DNA of 45,272 nucleotides from Streptococcus mitis (GCF_001579045.1 NZ_KQ970262.1:107236-152507); one strand, 5' to 3'. Counted from the first letter of the stretch, positions 1 through 9,510 are shown. Notes: generated by a model from the sequence alone, not told the origin. Numbers and translations are program-made.

Positions 1-66
1 GGTAAGTGGAAGTTACTTTGAGAAGTTGCCGTAGTCAGATTTTTTTAGAAAAACATTTTATAAATA

Positions 67-96
67 TTCACAAATATCCTATATTTATGGTAAAAT
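67..96 (+). promoter_or_regulatory. Putative promoter of the amino acid permease
   Basis: TTCACA at 67-72 and TAAAAT at 91-96 are separated by 18 bases. This is a moderate sigma-A match about 30 bases before the start codon. It is inferred from sequence only. Confidence 0.4.
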
Positions 97-125
97 AGAA
101 TCATCAGTTTATTTTGGAGTCAAAG

Positions 126-1517
126 ATGAATATATTTAGAACAAAGAATGTAAGTTTGGATAAAACGGAGATGCACAGGCATTTGAAGTTATGGGATCTG
201 ATTTTGCTGGGTATCGGAGCCATGGTAGGGACAGGTGTCTTTACAATCACAGGTACTGCAGCTGCAACGCTTGCTGGTCCAGCTCTAGTGATTTCAATCG
301 TTATTTCTGCCTTGTGTGTGGGATTATCAGCCCTCTTTTTTGCAGAATTTGCTTCACGAGTACCTGCTACAGGTGGTGCCTACAGTTATCTCTATGCTAT
401 TTTAGGAGAATTTCCAGCTTGGTTGGCTGGCTGGTTAACCATGATGGAATTCATGACAGCTATATCGGGTGTGGCTTCGGGTTGGGCAGCTTATTTTAAA
501 GGGTTGCTCTCTCAATATGGGATAGCCCTTCCTCAGGCTTTAAATGGTACCTTTAATCCTCAAGCAGGGACATTTGTTGATTTATTGCCTATTCTTGTCT
601 TGGTTCTGGTGACTTCGCTTGTTTTACTAAATGCCAAGGCAGCCTTACGCTTTAATTCGATTCTAGTCATTTTGAAATTTTCCGCTTTAGCTCTCTTTGT
701 TTTAGTAGGAATTTGGCATATCAAACTTGATAACTGGAGTAATTTTGCTCCTTATGGTTTTGGACAAATCTATGGCGCTAGTACTGGTATTATGGCTGGT
801 GCGTCTTTGATGTTCTTCGGTTTTTTGGGATTTGAATCCATCTCTATGGCTGTAGATGAGGTCAAGACTCCTCAAAAAAATATTCCTAGAGGGATTGTCT
901 TATCGCTTTCTATCGTAACCATTCTTTATGCCTTGGTGACGCTTGTCTTGACTGGTGTGGTTCACTATAGTCATCTAAATGTCGATGATGCCGTTGCCTT
1001 TGCCCTTCGTAGTGTTGGGATTAGTTGGGCAGCCAACTATGTGTCATTAGTGGCTATCTTGACCTTGATTACAGTTTGTATTTCGATGATCTATGCCCTA
1101 TCGCGTATGATTTACAGTTTAGCACGTGACGGGTTAATGCCTGCTGCCTTTAAAGAACTAACGAAGACTAGCAAGGTACCCAAAAATGCTACTATCTTGA
1201 CAGGTCTAGCTTCAGCAGTAGCAGCAGGAATGTTCCCTCTTGCTAGTATCGCAGCCTTCTTAAATATTTGTACCTTGTCTTACCTGATCATGCTGGCTTA
1301 TGGTTTGATTCGCTTACGGAGAGAAATGGGGATGCCCAGAGCAGGAGAATTTAAAACACCACTGGTACCATTATTACCAATTTTATCAATCATCATTTGT
1401 CTATCATTTATGTTGCAGTATAATATGGAAACCTGGTTTGCTTTTCTCGTTGCTTTGTTGATAGGAAGTATTATTTACTTTACTTATGGCTATAAATATT
1501 CCACTATAGAAGAATAA
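126..1517 (+). CDS. APC-superfamily amino acid permease (YfnA/CAT type)
   Basis: A polytopic membrane transporter that should take up amino acids with cation symport. The N-terminal GIGAMVGTGVFTITG segment is the TM1 unwound-helix signature of the APC superfamily, followed by GGAYSYLY in TM3 and about 12 hydrophobic segments over 463 residues, a normal family length. A TTG at 114 opens the frame further, but ATG 126 is preferred because TTGGAG lies six bases before it, so the upstream bases look like the ribosome binding site. It is monocistronic, with its own promoter and a terminator hairpin directly after the stop. The substrate cannot be read from the sequence; cationic amino acid transporters of this length are the closest group. 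Its position before the zinc locus does not appear functional. Confidence 0.85.
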   Translation: MNIFRTKNVSLDKTEMHRHLKLWDLILLGIGAMVGTGVFTITGTAAATLAGPALVISIVISALCVGLSALFFAEFASRVPATGGAYSYLYAILGEFPAWLAGWLTMMEFMTAISGVASGWAAYFKGLLSQYGIALPQALNGTFNPQAGTFVDLLPILVLVLVTSLVLLNAKAALRFNSILVILKFSALALFVLVGIWHIKLDNWSNFAPYGFGQIYGASTGIMAGASLMFFGFLGFESISMAVDEVKTPQKNIPRGIVLSLSIVTILYALVTLVLTGVVHYSHLNVDDAVAFALRSVGISWAANYVSLVAILTLITVCISMIYALSRMIYSLARDGLMPAAFKELTKTSKVPKNATILTGLASAVAAGMFPLASIAAFLNICTLSYLIMLAYGLIRLRREMGMPRAGEFKTPLVPLLPILSIIICLSFMLQYNMETWFAFLVALLIGSIIYFTYGYKYSTIEE

Positions 1518-1525
1518 AGTGAAAG

Positions 1526-1557
1526 TCTGTTGAGTTGTTGAAATTCAGCAGATTTTT
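1526..1557 (+). terminator. Rho-independent terminator after the permease
   Basis: TCTGTTGA (1526-1533) pairs with TTCAGCAGA (1544-1552), with one G-T pair, and is followed by five T. It separates the permease from the zinc-regulated unit. Confidence 0.75.
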
Positions 1558-1595
1558 ATATGTGAAAGAAATTTCAATTTTTTTCTAAAAATAGC

Positions 1596-1624
1596 TTGAC
1601 AGATTAAATTTTTAGGAGTAGAAT
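1596..1624 (+). promoter_or_regulatory. adcAII promoter
   Basis: TTGACA (1596-1601) and TAGAAT (1619-1624) with an exact 17-base spacer. AdcR-like boxes start two bases after the -10, so a bound repressor would cover the transcription start. Confidence 0.8.
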
Positions 1625-1625
1625 G

Positions 1626-1649
1626 TTTACCAGTTAATTAAACAGTTAA
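1626..1649 (+). promoter_or_regulatory. Two contiguous AdcR-like operator boxes
   Basis: TTTACCAGTTAA (1626-1637) and TTAAACAGTTAA (1638-1649) each match the known AdcR consensus TTAACYRGTTAA at 11 of 12 positions and abut with no gap. AdcR is the zinc-dependent MarR-family repressor of streptococcal zinc uptake. Zinc-replete repression of adcAII and the downstream pht gene is the expected outcome. Confidence 0.85.
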
Positions 1650-1659
1650 GGGGTTATCC

Positions 1660-2577
1660 ATGAAGAAACAAAGTTTATTTTTAGTATTGTTAAGTGTCTT
1701 TCTTTTGTGTTTAGGTGCTTGTGGTCAAAAGGAAAGCCAGACAGGGAAAGGGATGAAAATTGTGACCAGTTTCTATCCTATCTACGCTATGGTAAAGGAA
1801 GTATCTGGTGACTTGAATGATGTTCGAATGATTCAGTCAAGTAGTGGGATTCACTCCTTTGAACCTTCGGCAAATGATATTGCAGCCATCTATGATGCAG
1901 ATGTCTTTGTTTATCATTCTCATACGCTAGAATCTTGGGCAGGAAGTTTAGATCCCAATCTAAAAAAATCTAAAGTTAAGGTTTTAGAGGCTTCTGAAGG
2001 AATGACATTGGAACGTGTTCCTGGTCTAGAAGATGTGGAAGCAGGTGATGGAGTTGATGAAAAAACGCTTTATGATCCTCACACATGGCTAAATCCAGAA
2101 AAAGCTGGAGAAGAAGCGCAAATTATCGCTGATAAACTTTCAGAGGTTGATAGTGAACACAAAGAAACTTATCAAAAAAATGCGCAAGCCTTTATGAAAA
2201 AAGCTCAAGAATTGACTAAGAAATTCCAGCCTAAATTTGAAAAAGCGAGTCAGAAAACTTTTGTAACACAGCATACAGCCTTTTCTTATCTTGCTAAGAG
2301 ATTTGGATTAAATCAACTTGGAATCGCTGGTATCTCTCCTGAACAAGAACCAAGTCCACGACAACTTACAGAAATTCAGGAATTTGTTAAAACCTATAAG
2401 GTTAAGACGATTTTTACAGAAAGTAACGCTTCTTCAAAAGTAGCGGAAACTCTTGTCAAATCAACAGGTGTGGGTCTTAAAACTCTGAATCCTTTAGAAG
2501 CAGACCCACAAAATGACAAAACTTACCTAGAAAATCTTGAAGAAAATATGAGTGTTCTAGCAGAAGAATTAAAGTGA
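1660..2577 (+). CDS. adcAII: Zinc-binding lipoprotein AdcAII (Lmb family)
   Basis: Substrate-binding lipoprotein of the cluster 9 (ZnuA-like) family that hands zinc to the AdcBC ABC transporter, which is encoded elsewhere. The signal peptide ends in the lipobox L-G-A-C with the lipidated Cys21. The zinc ligands expected in AdcAII are present: His in IHSFEP, His in YDPHTWLNP, His in TQHTAFSYL and a late acidic residue. The His-rich loop of AdcA is missing, as is typical of AdcAII, which relies on Pht proteins for zinc. At 305 residues it has normal family length. It is transcribed from a TTGACA/TAGAAT promoter with two AdcR-like boxes, and the pht gene starts seven bases after its stop, so the two are cotranscribed. 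Confidence 0.93.
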   Translation: MKKQSLFLVLLSVFLLCLGACGQKESQTGKGMKIVTSFYPIYAMVKEVSGDLNDVRMIQSSSGIHSFEPSANDIAAIYDADVFVYHSHTLESWAGSLDPNLKKSKVKVLEASEGMTLERVPGLEDVEAGDGVDEKTLYDPHTWLNPEKAGEEAQIIADKLSEVDSEHKETYQKNAQAFMKKAQELTKKFQPKFEKASQKTFVTQHTAFSYLAKRFGLNQLGIAGISPEQEPSPRQLTEIQEFVKTYKVKTIFTESNASSKVAETLVKSTGVGLKTLNPLEADPQNDKTYLENLEENMSVLAEELK

Positions 2578-2584
2578 GAAAAGA

Positions 2585-5500
2585 ATGAAAATCAATAAAA
2601 AATATGTAGCAGGTTCAGTGGTAGTCCTTGTCCTAAGTGTTTGTTCCTATGAACTTGGACGGTACCAAGCTGGTCAAGTTAAGAAAGATTCTAATCGAGT
2701 TGCTTATATAGACGGTGATCAGGCTGGTCAAAAGGCAGAGAACTTGACACCAGATGAAGTCAGTAAAAAGGAAGGTATAAATGCCGAGCAAATCGTTATA
2801 AAGATTACGGATCAAGGTTATGTAACCTCTCATGGAGACCATTATCATTACTATAATGGTAAGGTTCCTTATGACGCTATCATCAGTGAAGAACTCCTCA
2901 TGAAAGATCCGAATTATCAGTTGAAGGATTCAGACATTGTCAATGAAATCAAGGGTGGCTATGTGATTAAGGTAGACGGGAAATACTATGTTTACCTTAA
3001 AGATGCGGCTCATGCGGACAATATTCGGACAAAAGAAGAGATTAAACGTCAGAAGCAGGAACACAGTAGTAATCACGGAGGTGGTTCTAGCGATAAAGCG
3101 GTAGTCGCTGCCAGAGCTCAGGGTCGCTATACAACGGATGATGGTTATATCTTTAATGCCTCTGATATTATAGAAGATACAGGTGATGCCTATATCGTTC
3201 CTCATGGTAATCACTTCCACTATATTCCTAAGAGTGACTTGTCTGCCAGTGAATTAGCTGCTGCCCAAGCCTTCCTATCTGGAAAAGGTGGCCAATTAAG
3301 TACCGTTGAATATCGTTCAAGCAGGGGAGAAACAAGATCTAGTGTGAGAACGAGTCAAGCTGAGCCTCCTCAAAATCCTGAAACAGCTCCGGAGAGTCAA
3401 AGTGAGGATTTAGCTAGTCTCCTTCAAGAATTGTATGCTTTGCCACTTAGCCAACGTCATGTGGAGTCTGATGGATTGGTATTTGACCCAGCACAGATTA
3501 CAAAACGTACAGCCAATGGTGTGGCTGTTCCTCACGGGGATCATTTCCATTTCATTCCTTATTCACAAATGTCTGCTTTGGAAGAAAAATTGGCTCGAAA
3601 TCTACCAATTGGAGGTCAGCCAGTTCAAAGTCATTCTGACAATACGAAACCAAGCAGTACAGATAAACCAAGTTCAACACCAAGTTCACCGATTAAACCA
3701 AACTTTAATCTCAATACGCCGGCACCGAATAGAGGAACTGGAGGCGCCTATACAACGGATGATGGGTATGTCTTTAGTCCGACAGATGTGATTGAAGATA
3801 CAGGTGACGCTTTTGTTGTACCGCATGGCAATCATTTCCACTATATACCTAAGAGTGATTTGTCAGCAGGAGAATTAGCTGCCGCCCAAGCCTATTGGAA
3901 TGGGAAGCAAGGGGCTCGTCCTTCTTCAAGTTCTAGTCATAATGCAAATCCAGCCCAACCAAGTTTGATAGAGACTCCAAATCTGACTGTCACACCAACT
4001 TATCATCAAAATCAAGGGGAAGACATTCCAACACTTTTAAGTGAATTGTATGCCAAACCTTTGTCAGAACGCCATGTGGAATCGGATGGTCTAGTCTTTG
4101 ATCCAGCACAGATCATCAAACGTACAGCTAACGGTGTGGCAGTGCCTCACGGGGATCATTATCACTTTATCCCTTATTCACAAATGTCTGATTTAGAGCA
4201 GAAGATTGCAAGAATGATTCCGTTAAAAGGGCAAAATGGATTAAATCAAATTGGTACAGATATTAAACCTTTAGTATCAAAAGAAGTAGTTCATAAGTTC
4301 TTAGGACAACCAATCAAAGCTTATGGAAAAGGTTTAGATGGTAAACCTTATGATACGAGTGATGGATACATATTTACCAAAGATTCCATCGATTCTGTTG
4401 ATAAATCAGGTGTTATTGCCAAACACGGAGATCATTTCCATTATATGGGGTATGGTGAATTAGAACAATTCGAATTGGATGAAGTTGCTAAATGGATTCA
4501 AGAAACTGGTAAAAATCCAGACGACATTGTTTCTTCAGTTCACTCAGATGAGAAGGAAAGACCAAAGTTTGATTATAAAAAAGTAACTAATAGAATTTCT
4601 AGAAATAGTAAAGTTGGTTATATAATTAATGAAGGTGGTAAAGATTATTTTTATTCACGTGAAGAACTAGATCTTACTCAAATAGCTTTTTCTGAGCAGG
4701 AACTAATGCTTAAAGATAAAGATAATTATCGTTATGATATTGTAGAAACAGAAATTAAACCAAGATTAGCTGTTGATGTATCTAGCTTGCCTATGCATGC
4801 AGCTAATACTACGTATGATACTGGAACTTCCTTCATTATTCCGCATATCGATCACATTCACGTCGTACCTTATTCTTGGTTAAGTAGTGATCAAATTGCA
4901 ACTATAAAATATGTAATGCAACATCCTGATGTGCGTCCTGAAGTTTGGTCAAAACCAGGTCATGATGATGCTGGATCTGTTATTGCTAATGTAACTCCTC
5001 TTGAAAAACGTCCTGGAATGCAGAATTGGCAAATTATCCATTCTGCGGAAGAAGTTCAGAAAGCACTTAAAGAAGGCAAGTTTGCAACTCCTGATGGATA
5101 TATTTTTGATCCTCAGGATGTATTGGCAAAGGGAACTTATATTTGGGCAGATAAATCTTTCAGTATTCCAAAAGCTAGCGGTGATTCATTGAGAAGTATC
5201 AATCAGTCTGATTTATCAGAGAAAGAGTGGAAACAAGCTCAAGAGTTGATAGCTAAAAGAAATGAAGAAAAAGAAACAACAAATGCTTCTTCTAATTCAC
5301 ATCTAGTTTCTTCAGATAAGAAATCGGAAACAAAGAAAGATGCAACGGATTCAAACAAAGTTGATGAACAACCAAAGGATAATAAATCTCAAAATGAGGC
5401 AGATGCGACTAGCAGCAATCCTTTAGTCGAAAAAGTTGGTGAAGAAGAAAAATCACATACAGAAAATAAAGAAGATGATTATGATGATATACCAGATTAT

Positions 5501-5665
5501 GGATTAGATAAGGATACTTTAAAAAATCATATAAATCAAATAGCACAAATAGCTCAAATTGATTCTAAATATCTTATTTTTTCATCAGAAGGAGTTCAGT
5601 TTTATAATAAGAATGGGGATTTAGTAACCTATGATATTAAAACTCTTAAGCAAATAAAACCTTAA
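2585..5665 (+). CDS. phtD: Histidine triad lipoprotein at the phtD locus, 1026 residues
   Basis: Surface zinc-scavenging lipoprotein of the polyhistidine triad (Pht) family. The signal peptide ends in LSVC (Cys20). Seven HxxHxH motifs start at residues 83, 207, 317, 414, 522, 614 and 754; pneumococcal PhtD has fewer and is about 850 residues. Residues about 179-340 and 385-545 are a duplicated module (YTTDDGY, HGNHFHYIP, then ESDGLVFDPAQ, HGDHxHFIP). A Lys/Glu/Asn-rich stretch lies at about 880-960, then a conserved end domain. The last 250 residues resemble PhtA/PhtB tails, as I remember them, rather than PhtD, so the symbol rests on locus position. It follows adcAII by seven bases and is in the same zinc-regulated unit. 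From about 4200 on, the DNA looks more AT-rich than the first half, which fits recombination. Confidence 0.88.
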   Translation: MKINKKYVAGSVVVLVLSVCSYELGRYQAGQVKKDSNRVAYIDGDQAGQKAENLTPDEVSKKEGINAEQIVIKITDQGYVTSHGDHYHYYNGKVPYDAIISEELLMKDPNYQLKDSDIVNEIKGGYVIKVDGKYYVYLKDAAHADNIRTKEEIKRQKQEHSSNHGGGSSDKAVVAARAQGRYTTDDGYIFNASDIIEDTGDAYIVPHGNHFHYIPKSDLSASELAAAQAFLSGKGGQLSTVEYRSSRGETRSSVRTSQAEPPQNPETAPESQSEDLASLLQELYALPLSQRHVESDGLVFDPAQITKRTANGVAVPHGDHFHFIPYSQMSALEEKLARNLPIGGQPVQSHSDNTKPSSTDKPSSTPSSPIKPNFNLNTPAPNRGTGGAYTTDDGYVFSPTDVIEDTGDAFVVPHGNHFHYIPKSDLSAGELAAAQAYWNGKQGARPSSSSSHNANPAQPSLIETPNLTVTPTYHQNQGEDIPTLLSELYAKPLSERHVESDGLVFDPAQIIKRTANGVAVPHGDHYHFIPYSQMSDLEQKIARMIPLKGQNGLNQIGTDIKPLVSKEVVHKFLGQPIKAYGKGLDGKPYDTSDGYIFTKDSIDSVDKSGVIAKHGDHFHYMGYGELEQFELDEVAKWIQETGKNPDDIVSSVHSDEKERPKFDYKKVTNRISRNSKVGYIINEGGKDYFYSREELDLTQIAFSEQELMLKDKDNYRYDIVETEIKPRLAVDVSSLPMHAANTTYDTGTSFIIPHIDHIHVVPYSWLSSDQIATIKYVMQHPDVRPEVWSKPGHDDAGSVIANVTPLEKRPGMQNWQIIHSAEEVQKALKEGKFATPDGYIFDPQDVLAKGTYIWADKSFSIPKASGDSLRSINQSDLSEKEWKQAQELIAKRNEEKETTNASSNSHLVSSDKKSETKKDATDSNKVDEQPKDNKSQNEADATSSNPLVEKVGEEEKSHTENKEDDYDDIPDYGLDKDTLKNHINQIAQIAQIDSKYLIFSSEGVQFYNKNGDLVTYDIKTLKQIKP
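3121..4190 (+). repeat. In-gene tandem duplication of a two-triad module
   Basis: Two copies of a segment of roughly 610-620 bases inside the pht gene: copy 1 begins near 3121 and copy 2 near 3745. Each encodes YTTDDGY, an EDTGDA segment with HGNHFHYIPKSDLSA, a variable Pro/Ser linker, HVESDGLVFDPAQI and HGDHxHFIPYSQMS. The linkers differ more than the triad cores. The extra copy largely explains the gene's extra length. Confidence 0.8.
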
Positions 5666-5693
5666 AATATTTTGACTAATGAGCATCTAGTTG

Positions 5694-5738
5694 AAAGGAT
5701 ATTGTTCTATTATTGGATAGAATAATGTCCTTTTATTT
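5694..5738 (+). terminator. Terminator after the first pht gene
   Basis: A 17-base-pair stem, 5694-5710 against 5717-5733, with two G-T pairs and a six-base loop, then a T-rich tail. It makes phtE a separate transcription unit. Confidence 0.9.
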
Positions 5739-5821
5739 GTTAATAAAAAGATGAAATTTCTTGCTAAAAAATGAAAAAAGATTCTTAAAGTAATAATTTG
5801 ATTCTCTTTCACTAAAAAATC

Positions 5822-5850
5822 TTGACAGATAAACTTAAAAAAGGTAAACT
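5822..5850 (+). promoter_or_regulatory. phtE promoter
   Basis: TTGACA (5822-5827) and TAAACT (5845-5850) with a 17-base spacer. The layout matches the adcAII promoter, including TTGACAGAT at the -35. Confidence 0.8.
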
Positions 5851-5851
5851 A

Positions 5852-5887
5852 TTTACTGGTTAATTAAATGGTTAAATAACCAGTTTA
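5852..5887 (+). promoter_or_regulatory. Three contiguous AdcR-like boxes before phtE
   Basis: TTTACTGGTTAA (5852-5863), TTAAATGGTTAA (5864-5875) and ATAACCAGTTTA (5876-5887) follow each other without gaps. They match the AdcR consensus at 11, 11 and 10 of 12 positions. The array starts two bases after the -10, as in adcAII. An imperfect inverted repeat CAGTTT/AAACTG continues downstream. Confidence 0.85.
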
Positions 5888-5954
5888 GGAAAAACTGTTT
5901 AACCTAGAAAAGAAGTTAAGAAATAGCTTTATCATTTATTGAAATGAGGGATTT

Positions 5955-8900
5955 ATGAAATTCAGTAAAAAATATATAGCAGCTGGATCAGTTGTTATCG
6001 TATCCTTGAGTCTTTGTGCCTATGCACTGAACCAGCATCGCTCGCAGGAAAATAAGGACAATAATCGTGTCTCTTATGTGGATGGCAGTCAGTCAAGTCA
6101 GAAAACTGAAAACCTGACACCAGATCAGGTCAGTCAAAAAGAAGGAATTCAGTCTGAGCAAATTGTCATTAAAATTACAGATCAGGGCTATGTAACGTCA
6201 CACGGTGATCACTATCATTACTATAATGGGAAAGTTCCTTATGATGCGATTTTCAGTGAAGAACTTCTGATGAAGGATGCTAATTATCAACTTAAAGACG
6301 CTGATATTATCAATGAGGTCAAGGGTGGCTATATCATCAAGGTCGATGGAAAATATTATGTCTACCTGAAAGATGCAGCTCATGCTGATAATGTTCGAAC
6401 CAAGGATGAAATCAATCGTCAAAAACAAGAACATGTCAAAGATAATGAGAAGGTCAGCGCTGATGTTGCTGTAGCAAGGTCTCAGGGACGCTATACGACA
6501 GATGATGGTTATGTCTTTAATCCAGCTGATATTATCGAAGATACTGGTGATGCTTATATCGTTCCTCACGGAGGTCACTACCACTATATTCCAAAAAGTG
6601 ATTTGTCTGCTAGTGAGTTAGCTGCTGTTAAAGCTCATTTAGCTGGCAAAAATACGCAACCAAGTCAGCTAAGTTATTCTTCAACAGCTAGTGAGAATAA
6701 TACTCAATCTACAGTTCAAGGATTAATTAGAAAGCCAGAAAGCAAAATTGAAAATCTCCAAAGTCTATTGAAAGAACTCTATGATTCGCCTAGTGACCAA
6801 CGTTACAGTGAATCAGATGGCTTAGTCTTTGACCCTGCTAAGATTATCAGTCGTACACCAAATGGAGTTGCGATTCCGCATGGCGACCATTATCACTTTA
6901 TTCCTTACAGCAAGCTCTCTGCTTTAGAAGAAAAGATTGCCAGAATGGTGCCTATAGGCGGAACTGGTTCTACAGTTTCTACAAATGAAAAACCTCATGA
7001 AGTAGTGTCTAGTCTTGGAAGTATTTCAAGCAGTCCATCTACTTTGAATCATCCTTCCTTGCTTACAAATAAGGCTATCTCTTCAACATTTGATGGTTAT
7101 ATCTTTAATCCTCAAGATATTGTCGAAGAAACAGCTACAGCTTATATCGTCAGACATGGTGATCATTTCCATTACATTCCTAAGTCTAATCAAATTGGTC
7201 AACCTACTCTTCCAAATAATGGTCTAACAACACCTTCGCCATCTCTTCCAGTCAATCCTGGTGTTTTACATGAGGAACATGAAGAAGATGGGCACGGCTT
7301 TGATGCTAATCGGATTATTGCGGAAGATGAATCAGGATTTATCATGATCCATGGCGACCACAATCATTACTTCTTCAAGAAGTATTTGACACCAGAACAA
7401 ATCAAGGCAGCTCAAGATCATTTGAGAGGTAAAACGCCAGTAACACCAAGTCCAGCACATGATGACGATGATGATCATGATGAAGATGCACATGATCATC
7501 ACCATGCAGAACACGGCCATGATTTTGATGTCAATCGCGTCATCAGTGAGGATGAGCAAGGTTTTGTCATGTCACACGGTGACCACAATCATTACTTCTT
7601 CAAAAAGGATTTGACAGCTGAACAAATTAAGGCAGCTCAGGATCATTTGAAAACACATCATGATGCAGAGCCTGTAAAACCTCTTGCTAAAACGGTAGAG
7701 TCTTTCTCCAGAGATGCTAGTGATGAAGAAAAAATTGCTTATATTTCTAAAACATACGGAGTTCCACTTGAAGCGATTAGGATTTCAAACGGATTCTTTG
7801 TCTTTGGAAATCCAGACCAAGCCTACGATCCAACTCATATCCACCCATATGCTGTTCGTAAGGAACATGTTCGTTTGCCACTCCAAACTGGCAATCCAGA
7901 ACTTGATTTCCTAAACGAACTCTATACCACTGCTTTGAGAGATGGCGTGTCTCCGTATAGCTTACAGGTAGAAAATGGTAGTTTTGTGATTCCTCATGGT
8001 GACCACAATCACTACATCAAGGTTCAAACCAAGGGCTATGAAGTAGCTTTGAAAAACAAGATTCCAGCCCTACAATCCAATTATCAACCTGGAGCTTTTG
8101 ATGAGAAGGCAGTCTTGGAGAAAGTAGATCAACTTCTAGCTGATAGCAGAAGTATCTACAAAGACAAGCCTATCGAACAAAGACAGATTGAGTTAGCCTT
8201 AGGACAGTTTACTGAAAACATGAAGAAACTGGCAACTAACTCTACAGCAGGTTATCTTGCAACACTTGATCTCTTTGATAAGCAATATATCCATATTGAT
8301 GAAAGTGTCAAACCTGTTGAAACAAGCGCTCTAGATAAGAAATATCAGGCTTTGATTGATAAAATCAATACTCTTGATACAGACTCTTATGGGCTTCCTA
8401 AGAAAGACCTTCTCGTTCGACTCCAAGAAGCTAAGTTGGCAAAAGATGAGGCTGCTTTAGCAGTGGTTGAATCACAACTTCAAGCTCTTCAAGACTTTAA
8501 TGATCGAACAGGGGTTACAACAGTGGAATACATCAAGTATTTCTACCAACACGTAAATGACGGTCGTTTGAGTGATGAACTTCGAAACAAAGTTGCTCAG
8601 TTGACTTGGACCTTGTATCAATCCCAATCCTTCCTTAAGGCAGCAGAATTGAACAAATTATTCCCAAGTATCTATCAGGCAAAACAAGAAGTGGAAGAAG
8701 CTTTGAAAGCTCAGCCAACTACTGCGAAATCAAGTCAGACAGTTCTAGATACTGAAAAAGTTGATAATCAAAGTGCCAAGACAGCTATTTATGGCTTCTT
8801 GAAAGAATTGTACGGAGACTTTATGCCTGAAGAGCATATGAATCATGTCAGCAAGGAACAAGTAGAAAGTCTCTTGAGCAAGGCAACTCAACTCTTAGAG

Positions 8901-9485
8901 CAAATCCAAGAAGAAGGAATCAGACAATCCTTGGCAGAAGAAGTAGAAAATCTCAAAGCTGCCACAAACAAGGCTGATGCAGACTTGGATGAAGTAAACA
9001 GTCAGGTAAAAGATGTCTTGACTCGTATCGCTAGCGCCCTTCAACAAGAAAAGGAAAATGCTGAACAAGATCCTCAGACACTTGTACTCTATCAAAAACT
9101 CTACGATATTCTCATGTCGCTTCACGCATATTTAGAAAACAATAAGGGTTCTGATGAGGACTTTGATAAGGTGGATGCATTACTAGATCAACTTTCTGCT
9201 AATAGTAAAGACAAAGCAGCTTTACTTGAATTGACAAAAGCTATTCTAGTCTTGAATCAAGAAATCCAGTCAAAAGCTAGCGCAAGTGAAGAAACAAGTC
9301 CAGCAAGAAATGCTGAAGCAAATGGTGATAACACCAGTGCTGAGAACCAACCAAACGCAACTGCAGAATCTAACAGTGAAACTGCTAGCGACGAAAACAA
9401 ACCGAGCAACGCAAGAGATTCTAAACCTGCTGAACCAGCTTCAGAAAAGGTAACAACAGAATCTACAACAAGTACTGGAAGCTAA
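5955..9485 (+). CDS. phtE: Histidine triad lipoprotein PhtE-like, 1176 residues
   Basis: Second surface zinc-binding Pht lipoprotein. The signal peptide ends in LSLC (Cys21). HxxHxH motifs start at residues 83, 205, 309, 401, 466, 541 and 681. Triads five and six lie in near-identical modules (DANRII.EDE, HGDHNHYFFKK, EQIKAAQDHL). They are joined by an acidic, His-rich linker at about residues 502-525, rich in D and H, that could bind further metal. From about 700 to 1100 the protein is mainly charged helix, likely coiled coil, and the tail is Ala/Asn/Glu/Ser-rich with no LPxTG. The N-terminal half is PhtE-like; the second half differs from the pneumococcal PhtE tail I remember. It has its own AdcR-controlled promoter and ends at a hairpin shared with convergent pepT. 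Confidence 0.88.
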   Translation: MKFSKKYIAAGSVVIVSLSLCAYALNQHRSQENKDNNRVSYVDGSQSSQKTENLTPDQVSQKEGIQSEQIVIKITDQGYVTSHGDHYHYYNGKVPYDAIFSEELLMKDANYQLKDADIINEVKGGYIIKVDGKYYVYLKDAAHADNVRTKDEINRQKQEHVKDNEKVSADVAVARSQGRYTTDDGYVFNPADIIEDTGDAYIVPHGGHYHYIPKSDLSASELAAVKAHLAGKNTQPSQLSYSSTASENNTQSTVQGLIRKPESKIENLQSLLKELYDSPSDQRYSESDGLVFDPAKIISRTPNGVAIPHGDHYHFIPYSKLSALEEKIARMVPIGGTGSTVSTNEKPHEVVSSLGSISSSPSTLNHPSLLTNKAISSTFDGYIFNPQDIVEETATAYIVRHGDHFHYIPKSNQIGQPTLPNNGLTTPSPSLPVNPGVLHEEHEEDGHGFDANRIIAEDESGFIMIHGDHNHYFFKKYLTPEQIKAAQDHLRGKTPVTPSPAHDDDDDHDEDAHDHHHAEHGHDFDVNRVISEDEQGFVMSHGDHNHYFFKKDLTAEQIKAAQDHLKTHHDAEPVKPLAKTVESFSRDASDEEKIAYISKTYGVPLEAIRISNGFFVFGNPDQAYDPTHIHPYAVRKEHVRLPLQTGNPELDFLNELYTTALRDGVSPYSLQVENGSFVIPHGDHNHYIKVQTKGYEVALKNKIPALQSNYQPGAFDEKAVLEKVDQLLADSRSIYKDKPIEQRQIELALGQFTENMKKLATNSTAGYLATLDLFDKQYIHIDESVKPVETSALDKKYQALIDKINTLDTDSYGLPKKDLLVRLQEAKLAKDEAALAVVESQLQALQDFNDRTGVTTVEYIKYFYQHVNDGRLSDELRNKVAQLTWTLYQSQSFLKAAELNKLFPSIYQAKQEVEEALKAQPTTAKSSQTVLDTEKVDNQSAKTAIYGFLKELYGDFMPEEHMNHVSKEQVESLLSKATQLLEQIQEEGIRQSLAEEVENLKAATNKADADLDEVNSQVKDVLTRIASALQQEKENAEQDPQTLVLYQKLYDILMSLHAYLENNKGSDEDFDKVDALLDQLSANSKDKAALLELTKAILVLNQEIQSKASASEETSPARNAEANGDNTSAENQPNATAESNSETASDENKPSNARDSKPAEPASEKVTTESTTSTGS

Positions 9486-9510
9486 GAAAAACCAGCAGAA
9501 TAAAAAGAAA

